NCBI RefSeq assembly: GCF_937138205.1
Contig: NZ_CAKZOT010000103.1
Location: 22,593 to 86,592 of the forward strand
Direction of reading: 5' to 3'
Length of the DNA stretch: 64,000 bases
Origin: an uncultured Rhodospira sp.
Lineage (GTDB): Bacteria > Pseudomonadota > Alphaproteobacteria > Rhodospirillales > Rhodospirillaceae
The position numbers were made by a program, and so were the translations under genes. The first letter of the stretch is position 1; the number at the start of each line of letters is the position of its first letter. This document shows positions 53,175 through 61,243 of the stretch, piece by piece. Under the pieces are notes generated by a model that had not been told where the DNA came from, did not search any database, and saw only the letters and a program-made list of their open reading frames with translations.

Positions 53175-53351
53175 TTACTCGTTGGACGTACCCGAAGCCC
53201 AGGGCGCGGTGGTGCTCTGTGACCCGGTGTCGGCCTGCGCGGTGGTGATCGGCTTGCCGGCGGTGTCGGCGGACTTCCAGCCGCTGCACGCCAGGGCGGC
53301 GGACGAGGCGAACAGGGTCGCGGCAAAGGCAATCGTAGCAGTCTTCAGCAT
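53175..53351 (-). CDS. Small secreted peptide, 58 residues, unknown function
   Basis: A 58-codon frame below the usual size cut-off. It begins MLKTATIAFAATLFASSAAL, a textbook signal peptide, with a likely cleavage after AALA just before a single Cys (ACSGWKSADTAGKP), so a lipid-modified or short secreted product of about 36-38 residues remains, Thr/Ala/Gln-rich and ending GTSNE. The lipobox is imperfect (Ala-Leu-Ala-Cys). The ATG at 53351 has AAGGAG about 9 nt upstream, which with the signal peptide and a following terminator supports a real gene. I do not recognise a family. Confidence 0.65.
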   Translation of the reverse strand: MLKTATIAFAATLFASSAALACSGWKSADTAGKPITTAQADTGSQSTTAPWASGTSNE

Positions 53352-53504
53352 GGGAGCGTCTCCTTCACGACGGGTTCACGACGGGGGGAACGACGGTCGG
53401 CGGTCAGAGTGCTCTGTCTGGACCCCTGTGATAGCGGGAGTATGGGGATGCCGGGGCCGCACAACAACCCTGATGATTTCAGGGAGACAACGATTTTTGG
53501 CATA

Positions 53505-54722
53505 TTATGTCGCCTGGCCCGGCCCTGCAAGACATTCCGTTACCGAGCCCTCCCATTCGGCCTGGACCTCCGGCACCGATTCGGTGGCCTCGGACCGCGC
53601 CCGCAAGGCGCTCAGCCGCCCCACGTCGAGCTCCAGGCGCCGCACCGCCCACACCGCCGCGCCCCGGACCAGCGGCGCCGGATCGTCCAGCAGGGGCAGG
53701 ACCGTCTCGACCAGGTCCGGGCGGTCGCTGTTGCCAAGCGCGATCAGCACATTGCGCACGAACCGGTCGCGCCCCGTGCGCTTGATGGGCGAGCCGGCGA
53801 ACAGCGCGCGGAACCGCGCGTCGTCCAGGGCCACCAAGTCGGCCAGACGCGGCGCCGTCAGTTCAACGCGGGGCAGCAGGCCCTCATGCCGCGTGGGCAC
53901 CGCGAACCGGTTCCACGGACAGACCGCCACACAGTCTTCGCACCCGTAAATCCGGTTGCCCATGTGCGGCCGAAGCTCGCGCGGGATCGGCCCCTTGTGC
54001 TCGATGGTCAGGTAGCTGATGCACCGCCGCGCGTCGATCCGATACGGGTCGTCGGGCCGGATGGCGCCGGTCGGGCACGCGTCCAGACACCGGCGGCAGG
54101 TCCCGCACAGGTCGGCGTGCGGCGAGTCCGGGGCAAGGTCCAGCGTGGTGAACACCTCGGCCAGGAACAGCCACGATCCGAACCGCCGCGAGACAAGATT
54201 GGTATGCTTGCCGGTCCAGCCCAGGCCGGCCCGCGCCGCCAGTGGCTTTTCCATCACCGGGGCGGTGTCGACGAACACCTTCACCTCGGCCTCGAAGGTC
54301 CCATGGATCCAGCGCGCCAGGGCCTTGGCCCGGCTCTTGAAAACGTCGTGGTAGTCCTTGCCGTGGGCATAGACGCTGATCACGCCCCGGTCGCGGTGCG
54401 CCAAGCCCTGTAGGGGATCGGTCGCCCCGGGGCCGTAGTTCAGGCCCAGGGTCACGATGGACACCGCCTCCGGCCACAGCACGCGCGGGTCGCCGCGCCG
54501 CGCGCGGGTGGTTTCCATCCAGGCCATCTCGCCGTGCCGGCCCTGGTCCAGGAACAGGCCCAGGTCGCGACGCGCGGACTCGGGCAACGCCGCGCGGGTG
54601 ATGGCCGCCGCGTCCAGCCCCAGCGTCCGCGCGTGCGACAGGATCGCCTCGCGCGGCGCGGCGGGACGGCCGCCGCCTTGCCTATCCTGGACACCATCGG
54701 GCACGGTCCGGTGATCCTCCAT
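53505..54722 (-). CDS. queG: Epoxyqueuosine reductase
   Basis: 405-residue B12- and iron-sulfur-dependent enzyme converting epoxyqueuosine to queuosine in tRNA. Two ferredoxin-type clusters are evident, CGTCRRCLDACPTGAI and CEDCVAVCPWNRF, with FVDTAPVMEKPLAARAGLGW and the general-acid Asp region before them. The C-terminal HEAT-like part (FVRNVLIALGNSDRPDLVET) binds tRNA. The start ATG at 54722 is set by family length; a frame 13 codons longer exists and the Shine-Dalgarno is weak. Confidence 0.94.
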   Translation of the reverse strand: MEDHRTVPDGVQDRQGGGRPAAPREAILSHARTLGLDAAAITRAALPESARRDLGLFLDQGRHGEMAWMETTRARRGDPRVLWPEAVSIVTLGLNYGPGATDPLQGLAHRDRGVISVYAHGKDYHDVFKSRAKALARWIHGTFEAEVKVFVDTAPVMEKPLAARAGLGWTGKHTNLVSRRFGSWLFLAEVFTTLDLAPDSPHADLCGTCRRCLDACPTGAIRPDDPYRIDARRCISYLTIEHKGPIPRELRPHMGNRIYGCEDCVAVCPWNRFAVPTRHEGLLPRVELTAPRLADLVALDDARFRALFAGSPIKRTGRDRFVRNVLIALGNSDRPDLVETVLPLLDDPAPLVRGAAVWAVRRLELDVGRLSALRARSEATESVPEVQAEWEGSVTECLAGPGQAT

Positions 54723-54923
54723 GCTTGGCAGCACAAGAAGCAGGGAGTCGCAGAGTCGCATCCCTGCCCCCCGGCGTAAACCAGAGGCCGAACACGCTGG
54801 GGCCTACCGGGCGGCGCGAAGGCGGAATGGGCTTGCCTTTGCGGTCGCCACGAACCATCTGACACCGTGTCGGCCCGCCCCTGGCCGGCCATCACACCCG
54901 GCCATCATGCAAGGGAGACCGGA

Positions 54924-55934
54924 ATGTCGCTTCGTCTGGTGACCGTGTTCGGAGGCACAGGATTCATCGGCCGCCAGGTCGTCCAGGACCTTGCGGCGCG
55001 CGGCATACGCGTGCGAGTCGCCGGGCGCGATCCCGTCAAGGCCGAGTTCCTGAAACCGCTCGGGGACCTGGGCCAGATCGCCCCGATCAAGGTGAACATC
55101 CGCAACGACGAGTCCGTCGTCCGCGCGGTCGAGGGCGCCGACGGGGTGGTCAACCTCATCGGCATCCTGGCCGAAAGCGGCCGCAGCACGTTTCAGGCCA
55201 TGCACGTCGAGACGCCGGAGCGGATCGCCCGCCTGTCCAAGGCCGCCGGCGTCAGCCGGTTCGTGCATCTCTCGGCACTGGGCGCCGACGAAAGCTCAAG
55301 CGCCAACTACGCCCGCAGCAAGGCCAAGGGCGAGGCCGCCGTCCGCGCCCATTTCCCCGAAGCCAGCATCCTGCAGCCGTCCGTCGTGTTCGGGATGCAC
55401 GACTCGTTCTTCAACATGTTCGGGTCCATGACGCGGCTTCTGCCGGCGCTGCCGTACTATGTGAAGGATGCCTTCCGCACCGTCCGCGACGATTCCGGCA
55501 AGTCGTCCATCGATCTGCGCGGGTCCGGCGGCCCCCGGTTCCAGCCGGTCTACGTCGGCGACGTGTCGGAGGCCGTGCTGCGCTGCCTGACCGACCCGGT
55601 GCACCAGGGGCAGACCTACGAACTGGGCGGCCCCCGCGCCTACTCCATGCGCGAGATCATGGAACTGGTGGTCGAGCAGGCGGAACGGCGCACCTTGGTG
55701 GTGCCGGTGCCGTTCTGGGTGGCGCGCCTGCAGGCCAAGGTCATGCAGGTGCTGCCGAAGCCGCCGATCACGCCGGATCAGGTGCGGCTGCTGGAGACGG
55801 ACAACGTGGTCTCGGGACAGCGCCCGGGGCTGGAGGCGCTGGGCATCGAGCCGACGGCGGCCGAGGCGATCCTGCCGACCTACATGCACCGGTTCCGGCC
55901 GCATCACCGCAACGTGATCATCCGCGCGTCGTAA
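54924..55934 (+). CDS. NAD(P)-binding SDR-like protein, complex I NDUFA9 family
   Basis: 336-residue atypical extended SDR. The N-terminal VTVFGGTGFIGRQVVQDLAA binds NAD(P); GADGVVNLIGILAESGRSTF, VSRFVHLSALGADESSSANY and YARSKAKGEAAVR follow, matching NDUFA9-type proteins that associate with respiratory complex I or quinone metabolism in alphaproteobacteria and mitochondria. The start ATG at 54924 follows GGGAG by about 8 nt. It converges with the DUF502 gene. Confidence 0.88.
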   Translation: MSLRLVTVFGGTGFIGRQVVQDLAARGIRVRVAGRDPVKAEFLKPLGDLGQIAPIKVNIRNDESVVRAVEGADGVVNLIGILAESGRSTFQAMHVETPERIARLSKAAGVSRFVHLSALGADESSSANYARSKAKGEAAVRAHFPEASILQPSVVFGMHDSFFNMFGSMTRLLPALPYYVKDAFRTVRDDSGKSSIDLRGSGGPRFQPVYVGDVSEAVLRCLTDPVHQGQTYELGGPRAYSMREIMELVVEQAERRTLVVPVPFWVARLQAKVMQVLPKPPITPDQVRLLETDNVVSGQRPGLEALGIEPTAAEAILPTYMHRFRPHHRNVIIRAS

Positions 55935-55955
55935 CGGCGGCAGCCACGGTCGCCC

Positions 55956-56843
55956 CTACACGGGTGTGAGGGCCGTATCGCGGTCGTCCGACCCGCTGGC
56001 CCCGGAGTCGGCCGCGCCGTCGCCATTGCCATTGCCATTGCCGTTGCGCGCGCGCTTGTCCCGTCCGGCGGCCACGCGTTTGTGGGCCGGACCCGGATCG
56101 ACGTCGGGCGTGGAGTCGACCAGCGGCACTTGGCGGACCTCCGCCGGACGACGGTCCGGCGGCGTGACGATACCGCCCGAGATGACCATCTTGATCCCCT
56201 CCTCGACCGACATGTCGAGCACGATCAGATCCTGACGCGGGACAAACAGCAGGAATCCGGACGTCGGGTTCGGGGTGGTCGGCAGGAACACGTTGACGCA
56301 TTCCTGCGCCGTCAGGTTCTGCACCTCCCCCTCGGTCACGCCCGTGATGAAGGCAATCGCCCAGATGCCCCGGCGCGGGTATTCCACCAGCACGACCTGC
56401 CGGAACGCGGTGGATTGCTGGGCCAGCACGGTTTCCAGGATCTGCTTCAGGGCGCCGTAGATGTTGCGGATCAGTGGCATCCGGTTGAGCAGTCGCTCGC
56501 CCAGCCGAAACAGAATCCGCCCCACAAGGCCGGTGGCGAAGGCGCCGATCCCGATCAGGATCAGCACCATCACCAACAGGCCCACGCCCGGAATGCTGAA
56601 CGGCAGGTGGTACTGCTCCGGGATGAAGGCCGCCACCCGCTTGTCAACGAACTCGATGAACTTCCAGGCCACGAAGAAGGTGATGGCGGCCGGCGCCGTC
56701 ACCAGGATGCCGGCGAAGAAGTGGTTGCGCAAACGCGCGGTCAGCGACAACGCGTTGTTGTTGTGATCGTCATGGCCCGAGGGGCGGGCGGAGCCGTGGC
56801 CAGAGGCCCCTGGTTTGGTCGAAGCGTGTGTTTTCCTGGACAT
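55956..56843 (-). CDS. DUF502 family membrane protein
   Basis: 295-residue protein with two transmembrane helices, about residues 39-60 (FFAGILVTAPAAITFFVAWK) and 83-107 (VGLLVMVLILIGIGAFATGL), then the DUF502 soluble part (RMPLIRNIYGALKQILETVL, VFLPTTPNPTSGFLLFVPRQ). The C-terminal tail has Asn-Gly repeats from a hexanucleotide tract (56022-56047) and looks disordered. The start ATG at 56843 (MSRKTHASTK) is chosen over a frame 12 codons longer. Function of the family is not established; a plant homologue has been linked to membrane trafficking. Confidence 0.85.
   Translation of the reverse strand: MSRKTHASTKPGASGHGSARPSGHDDHNNNALSLTARLRNHFFAGILVTAPAAITFFVAWKFIEFVDKRVAAFIPEQYHLPFSIPGVGLLVMVLILIGIGAFATGLVGRILFRLGERLLNRMPLIRNIYGALKQILETVLAQQSTAFRQVVLVEYPRRGIWAIAFITGVTEGEVQNLTAQECVNVFLPTTPNPTSGFLLFVPRQDLIVLDMSVEEGIKMVISGGIVTPPDRRPAEVRQVPLVDSTPDVDPGPAHKRVAAGRDKRARNGNGNGNGDGAADSGASGSDDRDTALTPV
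56022..56047. repeat. Hexanucleotide repeat in the DUF502 gene tail
   Basis: GCCATT repeats about four times with one substitution in the last unit, encoding alternating Asn and Gly on the minus strand in the disordered tail. Confidence 0.85.
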
Positions 56844-57088
56844 TCCGGTGTCAACAACTCTGCGGGCGGATGGGGTCACGGGCTCGCCGCCGCCACTGGC
56901 GCGGGTTCGAGCCCTTGTTTCTCGGACAATGACCCCCTATTGCGGCGAAATCAGGGGCACAGGTGAGGACGTTCGCGCGCAAGTGTGATATTGTGTGCTC
57001 GCTATCGCTCCTGGTCATGGGGGTTCCCCTCAGCAGCGACGCGCAAGGTCCGACCGCCTGGACCATCGGATTGGGAGAAGCCCAGACC

Positions 57089-57730
57089 ATGCGCCGCACT
57101 TCTGGACCCACACACCACCACAATACACCAAACCAGCCGACACAAAACCGGCGTGCGCTTGCCGTCCAACGAGCCCGACGGATGCGGCGCGCGCGTCGAT
57201 CCCGACAGCTTGTCTGGGCCGGCGCCGCGACGGCGGCTGGCGCAGTGGGCGTGCTATTGCTCCTCCTCCTCCTGCCGGAACCGTCCGACCACGTGGCCCA
57301 GGGTGACATATCCGGCCCAGCGTGCATCGAGGACGGGGACACCTTGCATATCAACGGCAGACGGTCCTACGGCGAATGCCGCAACGGGCACGGCGTCGTT
57401 CTGTACGGGATCGATGCCCCCGAACTGGCACAGACCTGCCATCATCAGGGAACGGCTTGGCCCTGCGGACGGCAGGCGGCCTCCACGCTGCTGCACCTGA
57501 CGAGAGGCAAGACCGTGACCTGCGTGGGCAACTCGCAGGACCCGAAAGGATCGCTGATCGCCGTCTGCCACGTTGACGGCCAAGATCTCAACGGGCTCAT
57601 GGTCCGCATGGGGATGGCGGTCTCCGTCGGCGCCCGCTACGCCCTGGAGGAAGGCGCCGCCCGCCACGCCCGCGCCGGCATATGGATGGGCACGTTCGAG
57701 CGCCCGGCCGAGTGGCGCGCGGCGCACTGA
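57089..57730 (+). CDS. Membrane-anchored thermonuclease (SNase-like) homologue
   Basis: 213-residue protein with a basic cytoplasmic N-terminus (ARRMRRARRSRQ), one transmembrane helix (LVWAGAATAAGAVGVLLLLLLL, about residues 40-61) and a periplasmic staphylococcal-nuclease fold. Active-site-like elements are IEDGDTLHINGR, VVLYGIDAPELAQTC and the end FERPAEWR. Extra Cys pairs (CHHQGTAWPC, CVGNSQDPKGSLIAVC) suggest disulfides outside the cytoplasm. The ATG at 57089 follows GGGAGAAG; a frame open 42 codons earlier is not favoured. It could degrade nucleic acid in the periplasm. Confidence 0.82.
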   Translation: MRRTSGPTHHHNTPNQPTQNRRALAVQRARRMRRARRSRQLVWAGAATAAGAVGVLLLLLLLPEPSDHVAQGDISGPACIEDGDTLHINGRRSYGECRNGHGVVLYGIDAPELAQTCHHQGTAWPCGRQAASTLLHLTRGKTVTCVGNSQDPKGSLIAVCHVDGQDLNGLMVRMGMAVSVGARYALEEGAARHARAGIWMGTFERPAEWRAAH

Positions 57731-57759
57731 CCGGACCCGTCCGGCCCCGCCGCCAGGGC

Positions 57760-58221
57760 CTATTGCGGCTTCTGAGCCTCGAGGGGAATATACCCGCGCT
57801 CAAAAGCATGTTGCAGGGCCTCGAACCCGGTGCGCGCTTCCTCGAACAGGACCCGCCGGTTCTGGATGGAGGCCAGTTGGCTGGCGTCGGCGTGCTCCCA
57901 ATCGAGAGCCAGAACGGCCTCAAGATAATTCGCACGCAACCGCGCGATCGTCACCGCCAGCTTGAAAAAGCTGGTGCGGTCCAGGTTCGGCAGCTTGTGG
58001 CCGATGATTTCCTGGTTGGCCGCGCGAACCGCCATTTCCACTTCTTCAAGGAAACGGCGCTGGGCGATCATATGCGCACGGTCGTCGGTGGCTCCAGTCA
58101 ACGCGGCCTCCCATTCAAAGTGCCAAGAGAATGGACGAATACTCTCGGCCGAAGCAATCAATATGGTGACCGACCGGCCGGTGCAAATCAATAGGTCGTT
58201 TTGTGACCGGTGTCGAGACAT
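57760..58221 (-). CDS. Hypothetical protein, helical C-terminus
   Basis: 153-residue predicted protein from ATG 58221. The C-terminal 100 residues are helical and well behaved (FLEEVEMAVRAANQEIIGHK, FFKLAVTIARLRANYLEAVL, LFEEARTGFEALQHAFERGY). The N-terminal 50 residues are less convincing, and an internal ATG at 58071 would give a 103-residue product. I do not recognise the family. It is divergent from another small unknown gene and convergent with the thermonuclease gene. Confidence 0.6.
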   Translation of the reverse strand: MSRHRSQNDLLICTGRSVTILIASAESIRPFSWHFEWEAALTGATDDRAHMIAQRRFLEEVEMAVRAANQEIIGHKLPNLDRTSFFKLAVTIARLRANYLEAVLALDWEHADASQLASIQNRRVLFEEARTGFEALQHAFERGYIPLEAQKPQ

Positions 58222-58375
58222 GCCTGGCGTTGGCGCGATTCCGCGTTGCAAAAAACGCACGCCAACCTTGGCCAAGAACCGCTTACATTTTGAGTGTAGC
58301 TGCCATGATCTGGCGCTCCTGGATAAAACTTGTTGCGAATTCAAGACAATTATGAGCCAGAAAGGATCGCCCCCG

Positions 58376-58645
58376 ATGCCAGACCCGCTGTTCGGAACCA
58401 CCTCTCCGTTCGCCCTTCAAGTGGAAGCCCATCAGGCCCGCGACCGGTATCTTGCCAGCCTGCTCGGCACCGGCCTGCGCGCGCTTTGGACCGCCCTGTT
58501 CGGCACCCGCGAGACCGCCCATGACGCCGCCGAGGTGTTCCACGACTGCTACGTCAAGGACACGGACCTGATTCATATCCCGGACGCCCGTGGCTTGGCC
58601 GCCCGCCACAGCAACGATCGCCGGCGCCACGACGCGGCGGCCTGA
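58376..58645 (+). CDS. Small hypothetical protein
   Basis: 89-residue soluble protein beginning MPDPLFGTTSPFALQVEAHQ, with a central amphipathic stretch ASLLGTGLRALWTALFGTRE and an acidic FHDCYVKDTDLIHIPD followed by a basic tail. The ATG at 58376 has AAAGGA about 9 nt upstream; an in-frame ATG at 58352 is the alternative. Unknown family. Its 3' end is 60 bp before the GT41 gene. Confidence 0.6.
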   Translation: MPDPLFGTTSPFALQVEAHQARDRYLASLLGTGLRALWTALFGTRETAHDAAEVFHDCYVKDTDLIHIPDARGLAARHSNDRRRHDAAA

Positions 58646-58705
58646 CGACGGGCGATCCGTGCCCTGGAATCCGGTGCGCGCAGCCGCTAGAGTACCGGCC
58701 CCGCC

Positions 58706-60811
58706 GTGGACCAGGTGCCGCCCGTGACGTCAGCCCGTGTGACCGACCCCTCCGCCGCGCCCGTTCCCCCCGGCGCCGACGGAGAGACTGTGGCGCGCCA
58801 GGTGTTCGCCGATGGCGTGGCCCATCTGCAAGGGGGACGACTGCGGGACGCCGAAGCAGCGTTCCGGCGGGTCGCCTCGCTGGTTCCGGCTCATGCCACG
58901 AGCTGGCTTAACGTGGGTTTGCTCCGGCACCATGGCGGCGACGCGGTCGGTGCCATCGCACCCCTGACGCGGGCCTTGACCCTCGACCCCGGCATCGCGG
59001 CCAAGCCCGACCTGCCCCTGCGGCGCCTGTTCCGGGACGCGCACGCCATGGCCCAGCGCCAGGGCCATCCCACCGCCCACAACAGCGCCATCGCCCGGCT
59101 GTGGCTGCGGTGGCTGCCGGATGACTTGGGCGCCCTTGGAGCCGCCACCATGGCCGCCCTGGCCGACGGGGATTACGCACAGGCCGAAGACGTCCTCTCC
59201 CGCGCACCCGAACGCCCCGCCGATTCGACGCTACGCCACGCGCAGGCGCTGCTGGACCTGCACCGGGGGCGGCCGAGCCGTGCCGCGCGGGCCGTCCGCG
59301 ATGCCCTCATTCTGGCCCCTCGGTACGCCGAGGCCTGGTTCACCCAAGGCACCATCGCCCAGCGGCGGTCCGCCCCAGACGAGGCCGACACAGCCTTGCG
59401 CCGGGCCCTGCACCTGAGCCCCGGTCATCCCGGCACCCTGCTCGCCCTGGCGGGCGTTCGCGTCGCGGAGGGACGGGCCGACGACGGCGCCGCGCTGGCC
59501 TTGCAAATCCCCGCGCCCATCCGGCGCGCCGCTCCCCATATCGGCACCCTGCTGACCATCCTGCATCACGCGCCAAGCGTCGCGCCCGAGGTCATCCGTG
59601 CCGAACGCCAGGCCCTGCGTCCCTCAACGGGGCCGGCTGCTTCGGTGCCCCGGCCAGAGGCCACCCCGCCGCCACCGCCATTGCGTGTTGTCTATCTGGG
59701 CGACTGTTCGCGCCCCCAGGTCGCGGCGTTGGCCTTGCCGGCCATCCGCGCGCACGCCCGGGCCGACGCCGCCGGGCGGATCGTGTGCCACATCTTCCAC
59801 GCCGGACCGCCGGACCGGCCGGCGCCGCCCCCGCCCGAGGGCGCCGACGTGCCGGTCCTGGACCTGGGTGTCACCACCCCTCAGGCCATCGGTGACAGCG
59901 TGCGCCGGCTGGCGCCGCATGTCCTGGTCCTGCTGACACCCACCACCCTGCCCCAGGCGCTGGAGGCCGTCGCGCACCGGCTGGCGCCGCTCCAGGTGAT
60001 CTGGGGCGACGTGTTCGGCAGCGTCGGCTGGCCCGGCCTGGATGCCCTGTTGACGGACGCGCACCACGTCACGGACCCGGCCCTGCTGTCGGAGCGCCCG
60101 GTGCTGCTGCCGCACGGCGCCTACTTCTTCGCACCGCCGGTCGACGCGCCCGATCCCGGTCCCCTGCCCTGTCGGAGCCACGGACACGTCACGTTCGGCA
60201 GTTTCAACCGCCTGGACAAGATCAACGATCCGCTGCTCGCCCGCTGGGGGCGCATCCTGGCCGCCGTGCCGGACTCCCGCCTGCTGATCCAGGCCCGGGC
60301 GCTCGACACCCCGACCACACGCGACACCCTGCTCGACCGGCTGGCGCGGCACGGCGTGCCGACCAACCGCGTGCGTCTGGAAGGCGGCCGCGACCGGGCC
60401 GGCATGACGGACCTGTACCGCCAAGCGGATCTCGCCCTGGACGCCGATCCCTGGTCGGGCGGGCTGACGGTCCTGGAACTGCTGTGGATGGGCGTGCCGG
60501 TGGTCACCCTGGCCGGCCGGCATCCGTGCGGACGCCACGCTGTCTCCCACCTGCGCCGGGTCGGGCTCGACGACTGGGTGGCCGAGACGCCCGAGGCCTA
60601 CGTCGCGCGCGCGGCGGCGGGCGCCCGCGACACGGAACGCCTGACGGTGTTGCGCGCCGACCTGCGCCGGCGCCTTGCCGCCCTGCCCCTGTGTGACGCG
60701 ACGGTTTACGCCCGCCAGCTCGAGGACGCCTACGAGACCCTGTGGGCCGATCTCACGGCCGTTTCGGAACCCACAGCGTCTGGAACGCCTCCAGCGTCTC
60801 GGCGTCCTTGA
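58706..60811 (+). CDS. TPR protein with O-GlcNAc transferase-like (GT41) domain
   Basis: Up to 701 residues. The N-terminal half contains tetratricopeptide units (FADGVAHLQGGRLRDAEAAF, WLNVGLLRHHGGDAVGAIAP, AWFTQGTIAQRRSAPDEADT); the C-terminal half is a GT-B, OGT/SPINDLY-type fold with FGSFNRLDKINDPLLARWGR, ADLALDADPWSGGLTVLELL and WMGVPVVTLAG. It probably glycosylates proteins using a UDP-sugar; in motile bacteria such enzymes are often linked to flagellin glycosylation, but that is inference. The start is uncertain: GTG 58706 or GTG 58724. A TAGAGTACCGG motif (58688-58698) resembling a -10 would make 58724 more natural. The last 59 bp overlap a convergent gene. Confidence 0.85.
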   Translation: MDQVPPVTSARVTDPSAAPVPPGADGETVARQVFADGVAHLQGGRLRDAEAAFRRVASLVPAHATSWLNVGLLRHHGGDAVGAIAPLTRALTLDPGIAAKPDLPLRRLFRDAHAMAQRQGHPTAHNSAIARLWLRWLPDDLGALGAATMAALADGDYAQAEDVLSRAPERPADSTLRHAQALLDLHRGRPSRAARAVRDALILAPRYAEAWFTQGTIAQRRSAPDEADTALRRALHLSPGHPGTLLALAGVRVAEGRADDGAALALQIPAPIRRAAPHIGTLLTILHHAPSVAPEVIRAERQALRPSTGPAASVPRPEATPPPPPLRVVYLGDCSRPQVAALALPAIRAHARADAAGRIVCHIFHAGPPDRPAPPPPEGADVPVLDLGVTTPQAIGDSVRRLAPHVLVLLTPTTLPQALEAVAHRLAPLQVIWGDVFGSVGWPGLDALLTDAHHVTDPALLSERPVLLPHGAYFFAPPVDAPDPGPLPCRSHGHVTFGSFNRLDKINDPLLARWGRILAAVPDSRLLIQARALDTPTTRDTLLDRLARHGVPTNRVRLEGGRDRAGMTDLYRQADLALDADPWSGGLTVLELLWMGVPVVTLAGRHPCGRHAVSHLRRVGLDDWVAETPEAYVARAAAGARDTERLTVLRADLRRRLAALPLCDATVYARQLEDAYETLWADLTAVSEPTASGTPPASRRP

Positions 60812-61229
60812 GCCAGGGGTTGAGCGCCCGCACGACGGCCTCGGTCGTGCCCTCGCGGGCGGCAAACCCGGACACCGTGTCGCCGGCCTCGGCCATGGCC
60901 CGCTCGATCGGGAATTCGGCGGGGCTTCTGATTTCCCGGACATCCAGGCGGGTCGCGCGAGCCTCGGCGAGGTCCCGTTCCAGCGTATCGACCCGATCGC
61001 TCAGGCGTTCGCCGATGCGCAACGCCGCCTCCAGCTCCAGCAGGAGGTTCTCCCGCTCGGTCTCAAGCGATCGCTGGCGTTGCTGCCAGCGGGCCTGTTC
61101 GGTGCGCATGTCCTGAAGCGCGGTCGCGCGCTCGGCCACGGCCATCCACGCGTACCCACCCGCGCCCACGGCGGCGGCCACCGCGACGGCGGTGATGGCC
61201 GGCCAGACGTGCCGTCGCGGTGGTGGCAT
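60753..61229 (-). CDS. Membrane-anchored coiled-coil protein with LysM-like C-terminus
   Basis: 158-residue protein with one N-terminal transmembrane helix (ITAVAVAAAVGAGGYAWMAV, about residues 10-30), a coiled coil (about 40-105: MRTEQARWQQRQRSLETERE onward) and a C-terminal segment AEAGDTVSGFAAREGTTEAV with a final FQTLWVPKRP resembling a divergent LysM. It would face the periplasm and may bind peptidoglycan. Its 3' end overlaps the convergent glycosyltransferase gene by 59 bp, and its start is 14 bp after the stop of the SPOR lipoprotein gene, so the two are cotranscribed. Confidence 0.7.
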   Translation of the reverse strand: MPPPRRHVWPAITAVAVAAAVGAGGYAWMAVAERATALQDMRTEQARWQQRQRSLETERENLLLELEAALRIGERLSDRVDTLERDLAEARATRLDVREIRSPAEFPIERAMAEAGDTVSGFAAREGTTEAVVRALNPWLKDAETLEAFQTLWVPKRP

Positions 61230-61243
61230 GGTCACGCGCGGCG

